From Acinetobacter puyangensis (GTDB lineage: Bacteria > Pseudomonadota > Gammaproteobacteria > Pseudomonadales > Moraxellaceae): 64,000 bases of DNA. The notes under the pieces are model-generated. The model saw nothing but the letters and a program-made list of their open reading frames with translations. It had not been told where the DNA came from and did no database searches. Each line of letters starts with the position of its first letter. The stretch's first letter is position 1. The stretch is from NCBI RefSeq assembly GCF_900096995.1, contig NZ_OANT01000007.1, forward strand, positions 102,173-166,172, written 5' to 3'. A program made the position numbers and the translations under genes. Shown in pieces: positions 19,807-28,357 of this stretch.

Positions 19807-20902
19807 ATGGAAATTAATCCTTTTGTATTACGTTTAAAAGATTTATCTGATCGAGGTGAAACACTTCGGGGGTATCTTTGACTACGATCTAAAAAAAGAA
19901 CGTCTTGAAGAGGTTTTAAGAGAACTGGAAGATCCTGCCATTTGGAATGATCAGGCGCGTGCGCAAGCCATTGCCAAAGAAAAGGGTGCGCTGGAAAACA
20001 GTATAGGTGTACTGGATCAGCTTGCCGAGCAACTGATAGATGCCCAAGCAATGCTGGATTTGGCAGTTGAGGCAGACGAGGAAAGTCTACTTGAAGATGT
20101 GACATCGGAACTGGACACTGCTGAAGAAGCATTAGCCAAACTTGAATTCAATCGTATGTTTAATAATCCGATGGACCCTAATCCGTGCTTTTTGGAGATT
20201 CAATCCGGATCGGGTGGGACAGAAGCACAGGACTGGGCTTCCATGCTATTGCGTATGTATTTACGCTGGATTGAACGCCATGGTTTTAAGGGCGAATTGA
20301 TGGAAGTCTCGGATGGTGACGTGGCTGGTATTAAATCGGCGACGATTCGTGTTGATGGTGAGTTTGCCTTTGGCTGGTTACGTACCGAATCAGGTGTACA
20401 TCGTCTGGTACGAAAATCACCCTTTGATAGTAATAATAACCGTCATACTTCTTTTGCTGCGGTATTTGTTTCACCTGAAATTGATGACAATATTGAAATT
20501 GACATCAATCCGTCTGATGTCCGTACCGATACTTATCGTGCTTCGGGTGCAGGTGGTCAGCATATTAACAAGACCGATTCTGCGGTGCGTTTAACCCATA
20601 TGCCGACAGGTATTGTGGTGGCATGCCAGAACCAGCGCTCCCAACATGCCAACCGTGATACAGCCTGGAAACAGTTACGTGCAAAATTGTATGAACTGGA
20701 AATGCAAAAACGTAATGAGGCAGCACAGGCACTGGAAGATTCCAAGTCGGATATTGGCTGGGGCAGCCAGATTCGTTCTTATGTGCTGGACGATTCGCGC
20801 ATTAAAGATTTACGTACCAATGTCGAAACCTCGAATACCAAAGCTGTTTTGGATGGTGACCTTGATAAATTTATTGAAGCCAGTTTAAAACAGGGTTTGT
20901 AA
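19807..20902 (+). CDS. prfB: Peptide chain release factor 2, with programmed +1 frameshift
   Basis: RF2, 364 residues once joined. Zero-frame translation from the ATG at 19807 reads 24 codons and meets an in-frame TGA at 19879-19881, preceded by the classic shift site: CGGGGG, TAT, CTT, TGA, C. Slipping +1 on CTT continues in the frame that runs from 19880 to 20902. The GGGGG works as the internal Shine-Dalgarno stimulator and the TGA is the codon RF2 itself reads, so RF2 level controls its own synthesis. The stop-recognition SPF tripeptide (RKSPFDSN) and the catalytic GGQ loop (GAGGQHINK) are intact. lysS, often downstream, is absent. Confidence 0.97.
19862..19882 (+). promoter_or_regulatory. 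RF2 +1 recoding site
   Basis: Internal Shine-Dalgarno-like CGGGGG, then slippery CTT followed by TGA C. Matches the conserved autoregulatory frameshift site of bacterial prfB genes. Confidence 0.95.
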
Positions 20903-20935
20903 TTTAATCGAAGGCTTATTCAATTTGATTGTTTT

Positions 20936-20979
20936 TATATCGTAAAAAATAGATTTAAATATCGAAAAAATACGATATA
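20936..20979. promoter_or_regulatory. ATATCG palindromes, candidate ArsR operator
   Basis: Perfect 9-bp inverted repeat TATATCGTA (20936-20944) / TACGATATA (20971-20979), with a third half-site inside that gives ATATCG-N8-CGATAT at 20959-20978. It lies 55-95 bases before the ArsR-type gene, a usual position for autoregulation. Confidence 0.6.
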
Positions 20980-21032
20980 TTAATGGTGAACGTTGAATAA
21001 GGCTTCTTTATTTAAATGTGTGTTAGAGATTT

Positions 21033-21332
21033 ATGGATACAGATGCGATTTTTAAGGCTTTAGCCAATCCTATGCGGCGGCAAATTCTGCAATGGTTAAA
21101 ATCACCAGAGCAGTTTTTATCTGCTGATGAATGTGATGGATTTGCAAAAGGTGTCTGTGCCGGACAGATTGAAAAACTGGGGCAACTATCCCAATCAAGC
21201 ATGTCCAATCATCTTTCGGTATTACAACAAGCTGGTTTGATTACTGTACAAAAACATGGGCAGTGGTCGTATTTCTCCCGTAATGAAGCCTTGATTCAGC
21301 AATACTTGGATGTGTTAAAAGATACCCTTTAA
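21033..21332 (+). CDS. ArsR-family winged-helix transcriptional regulator
   Basis: 99 residues, one winged helix-turn-helix domain. It opens with DAIFKALANPMRRQILQWL, the usual ArsR first helix, and the recognition helix region is LSQSSMSNHLSVLQQAGLI. Two cysteines (ECDG and VCAGQ, near residues 35 and 43) flank the second helix; they are not the ELCVCDL metal site of ArsR/SmtB but could sense thiol-reactive compounds. It lies 19 bases before an Old Yellow Enzyme gene and behind a perfect inverted repeat, so it probably represses both genes and responds to electrophiles; the ligand is inference. Confidence 0.85.
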   Translation: MDTDAIFKALANPMRRQILQWLKSPEQFLSADECDGFAKGVCAGQIEKLGQLSQSSMSNHLSVLQQAGLITVQKHGQWSYFSRNEALIQQYLDVLKDTL

Positions 21333-21351
21333 ATAGGGTAAAGAGGTTGTG

Positions 21352-22401
21352 ATGGTTGAATTACTGGATTCATTAAAACTGGGTGATCTTGTCCTTAAAA
21401 ATCGTTTGGTACTTGCACCTTTGACCCGTTCTAGATCGGGTGATATTCGTGTGCCGAATGATTTAAATGTTGAATATTATCAGCAACGTGCCAATGCAGG
21501 ATTAATCCTGGCCGAGGCCACCGTGATTAGCCCATCCGCAGTAGGCTATGCCAAAACGCCTGGATTATATAATCAGCAGCAAGTGGACGGCTGGAAAAAA
21601 GTGGTGGATGCTGTACATGAGCAAGATGCCAAAATTTTTGTCCAGCTTTGGCATGTTGGTCGTATTTCTGACCCTGAATTTCTGGATGGGGCAACGCCTG
21701 TTTCTGCCAGTGCAATCAAAGCTGCTGGTCATGTTAGTTTGTTGCGGCCAAAACGTGAATATGTCACACCACGTGCATTAACCATTGATGAAATTCAGGC
21801 GATTGTTGCAGACTATAAGCATGCCGCAGTATTGGCCAAAGAAGCCGGTTTTGATGGTGTGGAGCTACATGCAGCCAATGGTTATTTAATCGATCAATTT
21901 TTACAGACAAAAACCAATCATCGTGAAGATGAATACGGTGGTTCGGTTGAAAATCGTGCCAGATTATTGCTACAAGTCGTGGATGAATTTATTGCAGTCT
22001 GGGGTGCAGAACGTGTTGGGGTGCATTTGGCGCCGCGTAGTGATGCACATGATATCGGTGATGATGATCCACGTGGAACATTTGGTTATGTGGTAGAACA
22101 ATTAAGCCAGCGTCATATTGCTTTTATTTTTGCACGGGAATATCAGGCAGAAGACAGTTTAAGTCCATATTTACGTCCGAAATTCTCGGGTGTCTGGATC
22201 GCCAATGAAAATCTGACACCTGAAACTGCCAAGAAAATTCTGGCAGAGGGTAAAGCCGATGCCGTATCCTTTGGTAAAGCTTATATTGCCAATCCGGATC
22301 TACTGGATCGTCTAGTGAAAAATGCACCACTCAATGAACTTAATCCTGAAACATTGTATGCAGATGGTGCAGAAGGCTATACTGATTATCCAACACAGTA
22401 A
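21352..22401 (+). CDS. Alkene reductase, Old Yellow Enzyme family (NemA-like)
   Basis: 349 residues, FMN-dependent (beta/alpha)8 barrel. It reduces activated C=C bonds of enals, enones, maleimides or nitro compounds with NAD(P)H. Seen are LAPLTRSRSG at the FMN-binding N-terminus, QLWHVGRIS, the His/Asn substrate pair in ELHAANGYLIDQFL, and EYGGSVENRAR. ATG at 21352 is preferred to the GTG three bases earlier, because AAAGAGG is then five bases away. It follows the ArsR gene as an apparent two-gene operon, suggesting detoxification of reactive electrophiles under that repressor; E. coli nemA is instead controlled by the TetR protein NemR. Confidence 0.9.
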   Translation: MVELLDSLKLGDLVLKNRLVLAPLTRSRSGDIRVPNDLNVEYYQQRANAGLILAEATVISPSAVGYAKTPGLYNQQQVDGWKKVVDAVHEQDAKIFVQLWHVGRISDPEFLDGATPVSASAIKAAGHVSLLRPKREYVTPRALTIDEIQAIVADYKHAAVLAKEAGFDGVELHAANGYLIDQFLQTKTNHREDEYGGSVENRARLLLQVVDEFIAVWGAERVGVHLAPRSDAHDIGDDDPRGTFGYVVEQLSQRHIAFIFAREYQAEDSLSPYLRPKFSGVWIANENLTPETAKKILAEGKADAVSFGKAYIANPDLLDRLVKNAPLNELNPETLYADGAEGYTDYPTQ

Positions 22402-22728
22402 TAATTGCTGATAGAAAACCAATTCTAGTATAGGATTGGTTTCTTAATATAAATTCATAGTAATTTTTTTGATTTATCTAAATTTTTTTATAAATTGTTG
22501 GGATGATTGTGAAGTAGGCAAGATGTTTCAGTTACGAATTATGATGGATGAAATATTTCTCAAATTTTTGAAATATATGAATAGTTTTAAGTGTTTAGTA
22601 AGGTTCGTATCATGTTGATTTTTATGCTAATGGTGATATGACCAAAGTTATTATCGGTTTAGATAAAATACGGTTACTAGCAAAATCTATAAATATTTTA
22701 TTCGATAAATAAAGAGAGGAGAATTACG
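22402..22728. other. AT-rich gap before the SDR gene
   Basis: No gene or clear repeat is visible in these 327 bases. AGAGAGGAG at the right end is the ribosome-binding site of the SDR gene. Base composition is more AT-rich than the flanking operons. Confidence 0.4.
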
Positions 22729-23469
22729 ATGTATGACTTTAAGAATAAGCTCTTTTTAATTACGGGAGCTACCAGTGGAATGGGATTGGTAGCAGCTGAA
22801 AAAATAATCAACTTCGGTGGAAAAGTAATTATTACTGGAAGAAATGAGTCTAAACTTGCAGCTTTATCAAAGGAACATGGTTCTCGAATTGTTACTTTAA
22901 AAAATGATTCGGCAAGTTGGTCAACTGGCAAAGATTTAGCTCAAGCTGTTTCGAAACATGGAAGATTAGATGGCTTATGGTTGAATGCTGCGATTGCCAG
23001 GCTAGATAATTTCAATGAGATAACAGATGAAATATATCATCAAGTTATGGACGTAAATGTGAAAGGTCCGATACTACAACTTGCTGCATTGAGTGAACAT
23101 TTAAATAATAATGCATCTGTTCTTGTTACTAGTTCAAGCTCCATTTACGAAGGTGCAGCAACAACTAGCCTTTATGCAGCCTCTAAAGGTGCTATTTCAG
23201 CAGCAGCCCGAGTGTGGGCTAGAGAGTTAGCACCAAGAAGCGTGAGGGTTAACACACTTGTTCCGGGGCCAATTGAAACAAATTTTAGACGTTTTCTATC
23301 TGAAGAGGCAAAGTTAGGATTTGAACGATTTGTAATAGATCAGGTTCCTTTAGGTCGTTCTGGTACAGCCCAAGAAGCAGCGAATGTCGCCCTATTTTTA
23401 CTCTCAACTTATTCGTCTTATATCACTGGGAGTGAAATACCTGTTGATGGTGGATTGATAATGCGGTAA
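22729..23469 (+). CDS. Short-chain dehydrogenase/reductase, probably acquired
   Basis: 246-residue classical SDR. The NAD(P) motif is TGATSGMG (residues 13-20), the NNAG-equivalent is LNAAIA near residue 87, the catalytic serine lies in TSSSSIYEG and the Tyr-Lys pair in YAASKG, and PVDGG stands near the end. Substrate unknown. Codon use differs from neighbours: it uses AGA and AGG arginine codons and more A-rich codons, and the gene is bordered by AT-rich DNA and a palindromic element on the right. This suggests recent transfer. The ribosome-binding site is strong (GGAG, 7-8 bases). It stands alone with no linked regulator. Confidence 0.82.
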   Translation: MYDFKNKLFLITGATSGMGLVAAEKIINFGGKVIITGRNESKLAALSKEHGSRIVTLKNDSASWSTGKDLAQAVSKHGRLDGLWLNAAIARLDNFNEITDEIYHQVMDVNVKGPILQLAALSEHLNNNASVLVTSSSSIYEGAATTSLYAASKGAISAAARVWARELAPRSVRVNTLVPGPIETNFRRFLSEEAKLGFERFVIDQVPLGRSGTAQEAANVALFLLSTYSSYITGSEIPVDGGLIMR

Positions 23470-23710
23470 TTATTTGTTTCAGGCATATCTTTTAGATATC
23501 TTTTTTAAGTGAAGTTTCATATTTTTGGCTGAAAATAATATTAGCTACTGCTATTTTTATGCATTGAGTTATAGGAATTTTCATATCATTAATATTTTCA
23601 AATTGTTAAAAATAAAAAAACACTATCTAGATTAATGTGCTCTCTATCGATGGAAGTAATCTAGGCCAACTTCTTCCTATGTGATACAGGCCTGTCAAAT
23701 TGAAAAATGC

Positions 23711-23876
23711 CGTCATTCTTACCTTGCGATGCTTTAGTCGTATCTCAGGAATCCAGAGTAAAGTTCATGTATTCTTCCTACAGGCACATCAAAAATTGAT
23801 CCCATTTGTTAAATACCACTTAAAATCCTATTTCAACTGGGTTTGCTCTGGATGCCGGATCAAGTCAAGCATGACG
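23711..23876. repeat. Imperfect inverted-repeat (fold-back) element
   Basis: The left arm begins CGTCATTCTTACCTTG and ends GGAATCCAGAGTA (23711-23760); the reverse complement of the right arm (23844-23876) begins CGTCATGCTTGACTTG and ends GGCATCCAGAGCA. The left arm has about 17 extra bases inside. The CGTCAT...ATCCAG ends and GGATCAAG motif resemble the dispersed intergenic palindromes common in many proteobacteria. No open frame of interest lies inside. Confidence 0.65.
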
Positions 23877-23994
23877 AACCCAAGTTTTATATGAAACATT
23901 TTTTCGCAAGGGCAGCCCTGCTTACGGGATGAGGTAATAATGAGTCTTAATCTCATGCTTTTTATAAGAAAAATAAATAATATATATAAATAAC

Positions 23995-24022
23995 TTGAAT
24001 ATTTATTTATTTCATGTATGAT
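23995..24022 (+). promoter_or_regulatory. Promoter of the cold-shock gene
   Basis: TTGAAT at 23995-24000, 16-base spacer, TATGAT at 24017-24022. Transcription from about 24029 gives a leader near 160 bases, matching the long structured 5' untranslated regions of cspA-type mRNAs. Confidence 0.65.
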
Positions 24023-24190
24023 GAATTTAACTAGAAAAAAGACTTGTTTAGTAAATCTTCTATTAGTATCGCAGTTTTAGTCATAATCCTTCGTTTTTTA
24101 GATCTTAAGCACAATTCTTTATTATTTTCAAAGTTATATCTAGCCATCAAAAAATGGCTAAACATTATTAAAAACCCAATAGGATATATT

Positions 24191-24400
24191 ATGTCTAATA
24201 CAATCAACGGTACAGTAAAATGGTTTAACGAAGCGAAAGGTTTCGGTTTTATTCAACAAGAATCTGGTCCAGATGTGTTTGCCCATTTTAGCGAAATTTC
24301 AAACTCTGGTTTTAAAACCCTGTTTGAAGGTCAACAAGTGTCATTCAGTATTGCTCAAGGTCAAAAAGGCCCGAATGCAGTAAATATCGTTGCACTTTAA
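24191..24400 (+). CDS. Cold-shock domain protein, CspA family
   Basis: 69 residues, a single cold-shock domain. The RNA-binding motifs KGFGFI (RNP1) and VFAHF (RNP2) are intact, and the protein starts with the typical [12 protein letters not shown] block. It binds single-stranded RNA or DNA and acts as an RNA chaperone. The start at 24191 is set by AGGA seven bases upstream and by the family's usual length; an upstream in-frame ATG at 24044 lies in the leader and would add a non-conserved 49-residue extension, so it is rejected. A strong terminator follows. Whether it is cold-induced or constitutive cannot be read from the sequence. Confidence 0.95.
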   Translation: MSNTINGTVKWFNEAKGFGFIQQESGPDVFAHFSEISNSGFKTLFEGQQVSFSIAQGQKGPNAVNIVAL

Positions 24401-24465
24401 TTCGTCACCGATAAAAAGTATTTTCTTAATCTGACTATTCAACATAGTTCGATTAAGTCGCTTTT

Positions 24466-24502
24466 AAAAACCGATTTCTGTATTGCAGGGATCGGTTTTT
24501 TA
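24466..24502 (+). terminator. Terminator of the cold-shock gene
   Basis: AAAAACCGAT pairs with ATCGGTTTTT around a 15-base loop, ending in a T-run. It is about 65 bases after the stop. Confidence 0.85.
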
Positions 24503-24635
24503 GTTTTTAACGACGTTATTATTATGTGAAATCTGTCCTCATTATTTTATCTAACTTTATTCTATCTTTGAAGATATTTGCCTGAACTGAGCTTGTGTTA
24601 TACTTTTTTATAGCAACAATAAACAGGTATCTGCC

Positions 24636-25919
24636 TTGTCTTCTCCGCTTTGGTACAATTTTTTATTGACCCTGATCAAACCTTTATATCGTTTGCGTGT
24701 AAAACAACGCTTTGGCCATTTGCCGGATTATCAACAGGAAATTGATGAACGTTTTGGGCATTTCCAGCCCGTTAAAAATAAAAATACCATCTGGTTTCAT
24801 GCGGTTTCTGTGGGTGAAACCAATGCGGCACAGCCCTTGATTGAACATTATTTAAAACAAGGCCAAGCTGTTCTGATCACCAATACCACACGCACAGGAC
24901 AGGTACGGGTGAAATCCTTATTTGCGCAAAACTATCCGGATTTATTTCAGGCTGTATTCTTACCCATTGATCAGAAAGCATTGATAGAAACGTTTATTCA
25001 ACAGAATCAACCGCGTATTTTATTGCTGATGGAAACCGAACTCTGGCCAAACTTACTTGAATGTGTGCATCAACAGGGCATTCCACAATTGTTATTGAAT
25101 GCCAGATTATCGGAAAAATCTGCCAAAGGGTATGATCGATTCCGGCGTTTAACTGTGCCGATGTTGCAGCAACTGAATTGGATTGCGGCACAGGATCAGG
25201 CAACACTTGATCGGTTTCATCATCTGGGTAAAGCTCAAAATGAAATGAGTGTGGTTGGCAATGTGAAATTTGATATTACTGCGCCTGAACATTTTATTCA
25301 GCAAGCGAGACAGTTGCGACAAGACTGGCAATTACAACAACGAAAAATTCTGGTGCTGGCCAGTACACATGCGCCGGAAGAACAACAGATTCTAGCGGCG
25401 TTGGCACCTGCTTTATCAAAGGATAAAAGTCTTTTGTGTATTGTGGTGCCGCGTCATCCGGAACGGTTTGATGAGGTTTTTCAGTCCATTCAAAAACTTG
25501 CTTTAATCGGGCAACGACGTAGTTTGGGACAGGCGATTACAGTGGATACACAGGTCTATCTTGCTGATTCAATGGGTGAGTTATGGTTGTGGTATGCTTT
25601 GGCACAGGTGGCTTATGTCGGTGGTTCATTGAATGAACCGGGCGGGGGACATAATATTCTGGAACCCATCGCTTTAAATGTAGTGACACTTTTGGGAAAA
25701 AATTATTTTAATTTTCAAAATATTGTCGATGAGTTTGTACAACATGGGGCAGTTAAAATCGTTCAGAATGCGGATGAAGCTGCACAGACCCTACTGGATT
25801 TACTTGATAATCAGGTACAACGACAACAGATGAATCAACAGGCCCAACAGATTTTAACTGCCAATCAAGGTGCCGTAGCTCGGCATATTTCTCTCATCGA
25901 ACGATTTTTAGCACAATGA
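24636..25919 (+). CDS. waaA: 3-deoxy-D-manno-octulosonic acid (Kdo) transferase
   Basis: 427 residues, GT30 family. It adds Kdo from CMP-Kdo to lipid IVA at the inner membrane, beginning the LPS/LOS core. An N-terminal hydrophobic anchor (YNFLLTLIKPLYRLRVKQRFG) precedes the two Rossmann lobes; FHAVSVGETNAAQPLI, LMETELWPNLL and GGSLNEPGGGHNILEP are characteristic motifs. The start is a TTG at 24636 with only a weak AACAGG-like site; no in-frame ATG nearby gives a better protein. Its last four bases overlap the rsmE start (ATGA), so the pair is translationally coupled. Confidence 0.95.
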   Translation: MSSPLWYNFLLTLIKPLYRLRVKQRFGHLPDYQQEIDERFGHFQPVKNKNTIWFHAVSVGETNAAQPLIEHYLKQGQAVLITNTTRTGQVRVKSLFAQNYPDLFQAVFLPIDQKALIETFIQQNQPRILLLMETELWPNLLECVHQQGIPQLLLNARLSEKSAKGYDRFRRLTVPMLQQLNWIAAQDQATLDRFHHLGKAQNEMSVVGNVKFDITAPEHFIQQARQLRQDWQLQQRKILVLASTHAPEEQQILAALAPALSKDKSLLCIVVPRHPERFDEVFQSIQKLALIGQRRSLGQAITVDTQVYLADSMGELWLWYALAQVAYVGGSLNEPGGGHNILEPIALNVVTLLGKNYFNFQNIVDEFVQHGAVKIVQNADEAAQTLLDLLDNQVQRQQMNQQAQQILTANQGAVARHISLIERFLAQ

Positions 25920-26617
25920 ATATTATTTTGCTTCCGGCGCAGCCCAATGATGAATACTGGCAGATTAATGATCCTCGTCAATTGGCACATTTAAAGCAAT
26001 ATTTAAATGTACAGGTCGGCGATCAGCTCAAAATAGGACTATTAAATCAGGCGAGATATTTAGCAGAAGTTGTTGAAATAACAGAGAAAGAAGTCAGAAT
26101 AAAACCTCTTGTTCAGCAGCCTGTACCAGCCAAATTACCAGTGACTTTAATTGTTGCCTTACCCCGACCCAAAGTATTACGCCGTTTGGTGATGGACAGT
26201 GTAAGCTTGGGTGTGGACAAGTTGATACTTATCCACAGTTATCGTGTGGATAAGAGCTATTGGCAAACGCCTTTTCTGGCAAAGCTTGATGAATATGTAC
26301 AATTGGGACTGGAACAGGCAGGTGATGTGTTTACCCCAGAGATTGTGCTGGAAAAGCGCTTTAAACCCTTTGTTGAAGATCGTTTGGCAATCTGGAGCAA
26401 AGATCGGCCAACATTTGTCGGTCATCCTTATGCCGAGCAGCGCATGCCGGTGGCATTTAATCAGCCTTGTCAGGTGGTGATCGGACCAGAAGGTGGTTTT
26501 ATTCCTTATGAAATTGATTTAATGCAAAAAAATGGTTGCCAAAGCATGAGTTTAGGCAACCGGATTTTAAGAACAGAAACAGCGGTGGCTACAATTTTAG
26601 CCCGACTTTTCAGTTGA
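25916..26617 (+). CDS. rsmE: 16S rRNA (uracil1498-N3)-methyltransferase
   Basis: 233 residues. A PUA-like N-terminal RNA-binding domain (about 1-70) is followed by a SPOUT methyltransferase domain with the knot motifs VVIGPEGGFIPYE and MSLGNRILRTETAV. It methylates U1498 in helix 44 of 16S rRNA in assembled 30S subunits. The ATG overlaps the waaA stop. The 3' end overlaps the convergent mscS-type gene by 21 bases (26597-26617), so the last seven codons of each gene use the same DNA. Confidence 0.95.
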   Translation: MNIILLPAQPNDEYWQINDPRQLAHLKQYLNVQVGDQLKIGLLNQARYLAEVVEITEKEVRIKPLVQQPVPAKLPVTLIVALPRPKVLRRLVMDSVSLGVDKLILIHSYRVDKSYWQTPFLAKLDEYVQLGLEQAGDVFTPEIVLEKRFKPFVEDRLAIWSKDRPTFVGHPYAEQRMPVAFNQPCQVVIGPEGGFIPYEIDLMQKNGCQSMSLGNRILRTETAVATILARLFS

Positions 26618-27580
26618 TGGGTGATCTTCTACTTTTGCAGGAACTTTGACAATATTGACATCCTGAATGGGATAGGGAATAGAAATACCTTCTTGATCAA
26701 AGGCATTTTTGACCTCAGTTTGAATCTCACTGACAGAATTACCCGTGCTAGTACATCCAATATCAATCCACCATTGGACTGTAATATTCACCGAAAAATC
26801 TGCCAGAGTCGTTACTTGAACAGTAAACGCTGGTTCTGAAAGTACGTTACGATTATGGTCAAGCACTTTCCGGATCAAATCTGTGGCTTTTCCGATATTA
26901 TCTTCATAGCCGATACCGACCACAAACTCACAACGACGGCGTTGGTACGCAGTATTCACAATAATTGCACTGGTATAAACCGTTGCATTTGGAATTACAA
27001 TCCGGCGGCCATCGGCAGAACGTAAAAAAGTTGCCCGAATCTGGATATCCTCAACGGTACCTTCCATACCATTAACGACTATTGTATCTCCAATTCGAAA
27101 TGGTTCACCCAGTAGAATTAATACGCCGGATAAAAGGTTCTGAAAAATATCTTTAAAAGCAAAACCTATCGCGACCGAACCAATTCCCAATGCGCTGATT
27201 AACTGTCCGGGTGAGAAACCGGGAATAATGATGACTAGCGCAATTAAAAAACCAAAAAATAATATAAAAGTACTGCCGACACGATTGAGTACCAACACCA
27301 GATTTTGTCGAGTGTAGGAACGATTGAGCAAAGCCTTGCCAATAAAGATTTTAAAAACTTTTGCCAATAACCAGAAAATCAGAAAAACCACAAAACCAAT
27401 GATGAGATAAGGGACACGCTCCCAGAATCCTTCAATGATTTTATTCATGGTGACATAAGCATCACTATATTTCTGTGTTTGTTCGATCACCGATGCAGTC
27501 GTTTTTTGTCCAGCTTCCTGCAAAAACTCTGTGGTTTGGGCTGTGACATCTTTTAAATGTTCGGTTGTCTGGTTACTCAC
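26597..27580 (-). CDS. MscS-family mechanosensitive channel
   Basis: 327 residues. After an unusual polar N-terminal stretch of about 45 residues with many Thr and Gln, there are three hydrophobic segments (about 53-75, 95-122 and 125-155); the third has the Gly/Ala-rich pore helix SALGIGSVAIGFAFKDIFQNLLSG. The middle-beta domain follows (PFRIGDTIVVNGMEGTVEDIQIRATFLR), then the C-terminal cytosolic part. It releases solutes on sudden osmotic downshift. The C-terminus is shorter than large MscK types and near E. coli MscS (286). The stop lies inside the convergent rsmE gene. Confidence 0.9.
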   Translation of the reverse strand: MSNQTTEHLKDVTAQTTEFLQEAGQKTTASVIEQTQKYSDAYVTMNKIIEGFWERVPYLIIGFVVFLIFWLLAKVFKIFIGKALLNRSYTRQNLVLVLNRVGSTFILFFGFLIALVIIIPGFSPGQLISALGIGSVAIGFAFKDIFQNLLSGVLILLGEPFRIGDTIVVNGMEGTVEDIQIRATFLRSADGRRIVIPNATVYTSAIIVNTAYQRRRCEFVVGIGYEDNIGKATDLIRKVLDHNRNVLSEPAFTVQVTTLADFSVNITVQWWIDIGCTSTGNSVSEIQTEVKNAFDQEGISIPYPIQDVNIVKVPAKVEDHPSTEKSG

Positions 27581-27708
27581 GCTTAATTTGCTCGATTCAG
27601 TCAGTCATAAAGTGATATTGTGCCCGAATTTTTTTTAAAAGATAAGTTGTTTATTTGCTGTAAATTTTCATCGCCTCGTCATAATTTTGTATCAAAAATA
27701 AGATAATA

Positions 27709-27737
27709 CAAACCAGCTCACAGCATAAGCTGGTTTG
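27709..27737 (-). terminator. Candidate terminator after the DUF805 gene
   Basis: AACCAGCT/AGCTGGTT stem of eight pairs; on the minus strand it is followed by a broken T-rich tail (TTTGTATTATCTT). It lies 36 bases past the stop. Confidence 0.5.
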
Positions 27738-27772
27738 ACCAGATATTTATAATGAAAACAAATTATGTCTTA

Positions 27773-28357
27773 TTAAACGGTATTGAGTGTTTCCGGAGCC
27801 GGAATTGTTGCAGGATCAAATTGATTCATCAACACGCCAAAGATCGCACCATAAAACAGGATACCCAAAATAATAAAGACAACATAAATCCATCCTAGTG
27901 CAACTTCCCAGCTTTTTGACGGACGTATCGGACCAAAGCGGTTGGGACCTTTGGTGCCCGGCGCAAAAATTAGGAACAGATATAAAATGACATTGACTAC
28001 CGGTATTAGCAATAAAAGACTGATCCATCCTGTAATATTGAGATCATGTAAACGACGGATTGCAAATACAAATGCAAAATAAACAGAAAGAAGTCCAATG
28101 ATAATTAAACCGATATAAAAAATGCCAAAGGAGGCAAAACCTGCACTTTCCATAACATTTGTGTTATTGGTTGCACTGAGAAAAAGTGCTATTCCTCCAC
28201 CGGTAATCAGTGAGAAAGCCACCATGATTGCACTGACTACAATCGAAAATAGGAAAGTCCAGCCAAGATAACTTAAACGGTTAAAACGTCCATTGGGAGA
28301 TAACGGTTTGTCGATAAAGTCTTGAAATGGCGGTGTTACTTGTGTGGTTGTTTGCAT
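27773..28357 (-). CDS. DUF805 inner membrane protein
   Basis: 194 residues. The N-terminus has the DUF805 signature (GRFNRLSYLGWTFLFS) and there are four to five hydrophobic segments, at about residues 27-52, 68-98 (with a RRLHDLNITGW motif after it), 112-130 and 150-172. Function of DUF805 proteins (YhaH and YhaI of E. coli are examples) is not established. It is monocistronic, with a gap of about 190 bases to the mscS-type gene and about 390 to the divergent acs. The protein is longer than the usual 120-150 residues because of its C-terminal hydrophobic segment and tail. Confidence 0.85.
   Translation of the reverse strand: MQTTTQVTPPFQDFIDKPLSPNGRFNRLSYLGWTFLFSIVVSAIMVAFSLITGGGIALFLSATNNTNVMESAGFASFGIFYIGLIIIGLLSVYFAFVFAIRRLHDLNITGWISLLLLIPVVNVILYLFLIFAPGTKGPNRFGPIRPSKSWEVALGWIYVVFIILGILFYGAIFGVLMNQFDPATIPAPETLNTV

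Larger units (their letters stand above)
23470..24190. other. Long intergenic region with palindromic element and csp leader
   Basis: 721 bases between the SDR and the cold-shock gene. The left part has nothing I can name; 23711-23876 is a fold-back repeat; 23995-24022 is the csp promoter and the remainder is the long csp leader. A 64-codon open frame across the repeat (23700-23894) is not considered a gene. Confidence 0.5.

Noticed and set aside
23700..23894. 64-codon open frame between the SDR and the cold-shock gene
   Set aside because: It runs across both arms of the fold-back repeat, lacks a ribosome-binding site and has no recognisable domain.
24044..24190. N-terminal extension of the cold-shock protein
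   Set aside because: The domain and the AGGA site define the start at 24191; the upstream DNA is the long leader typical of csp genes.
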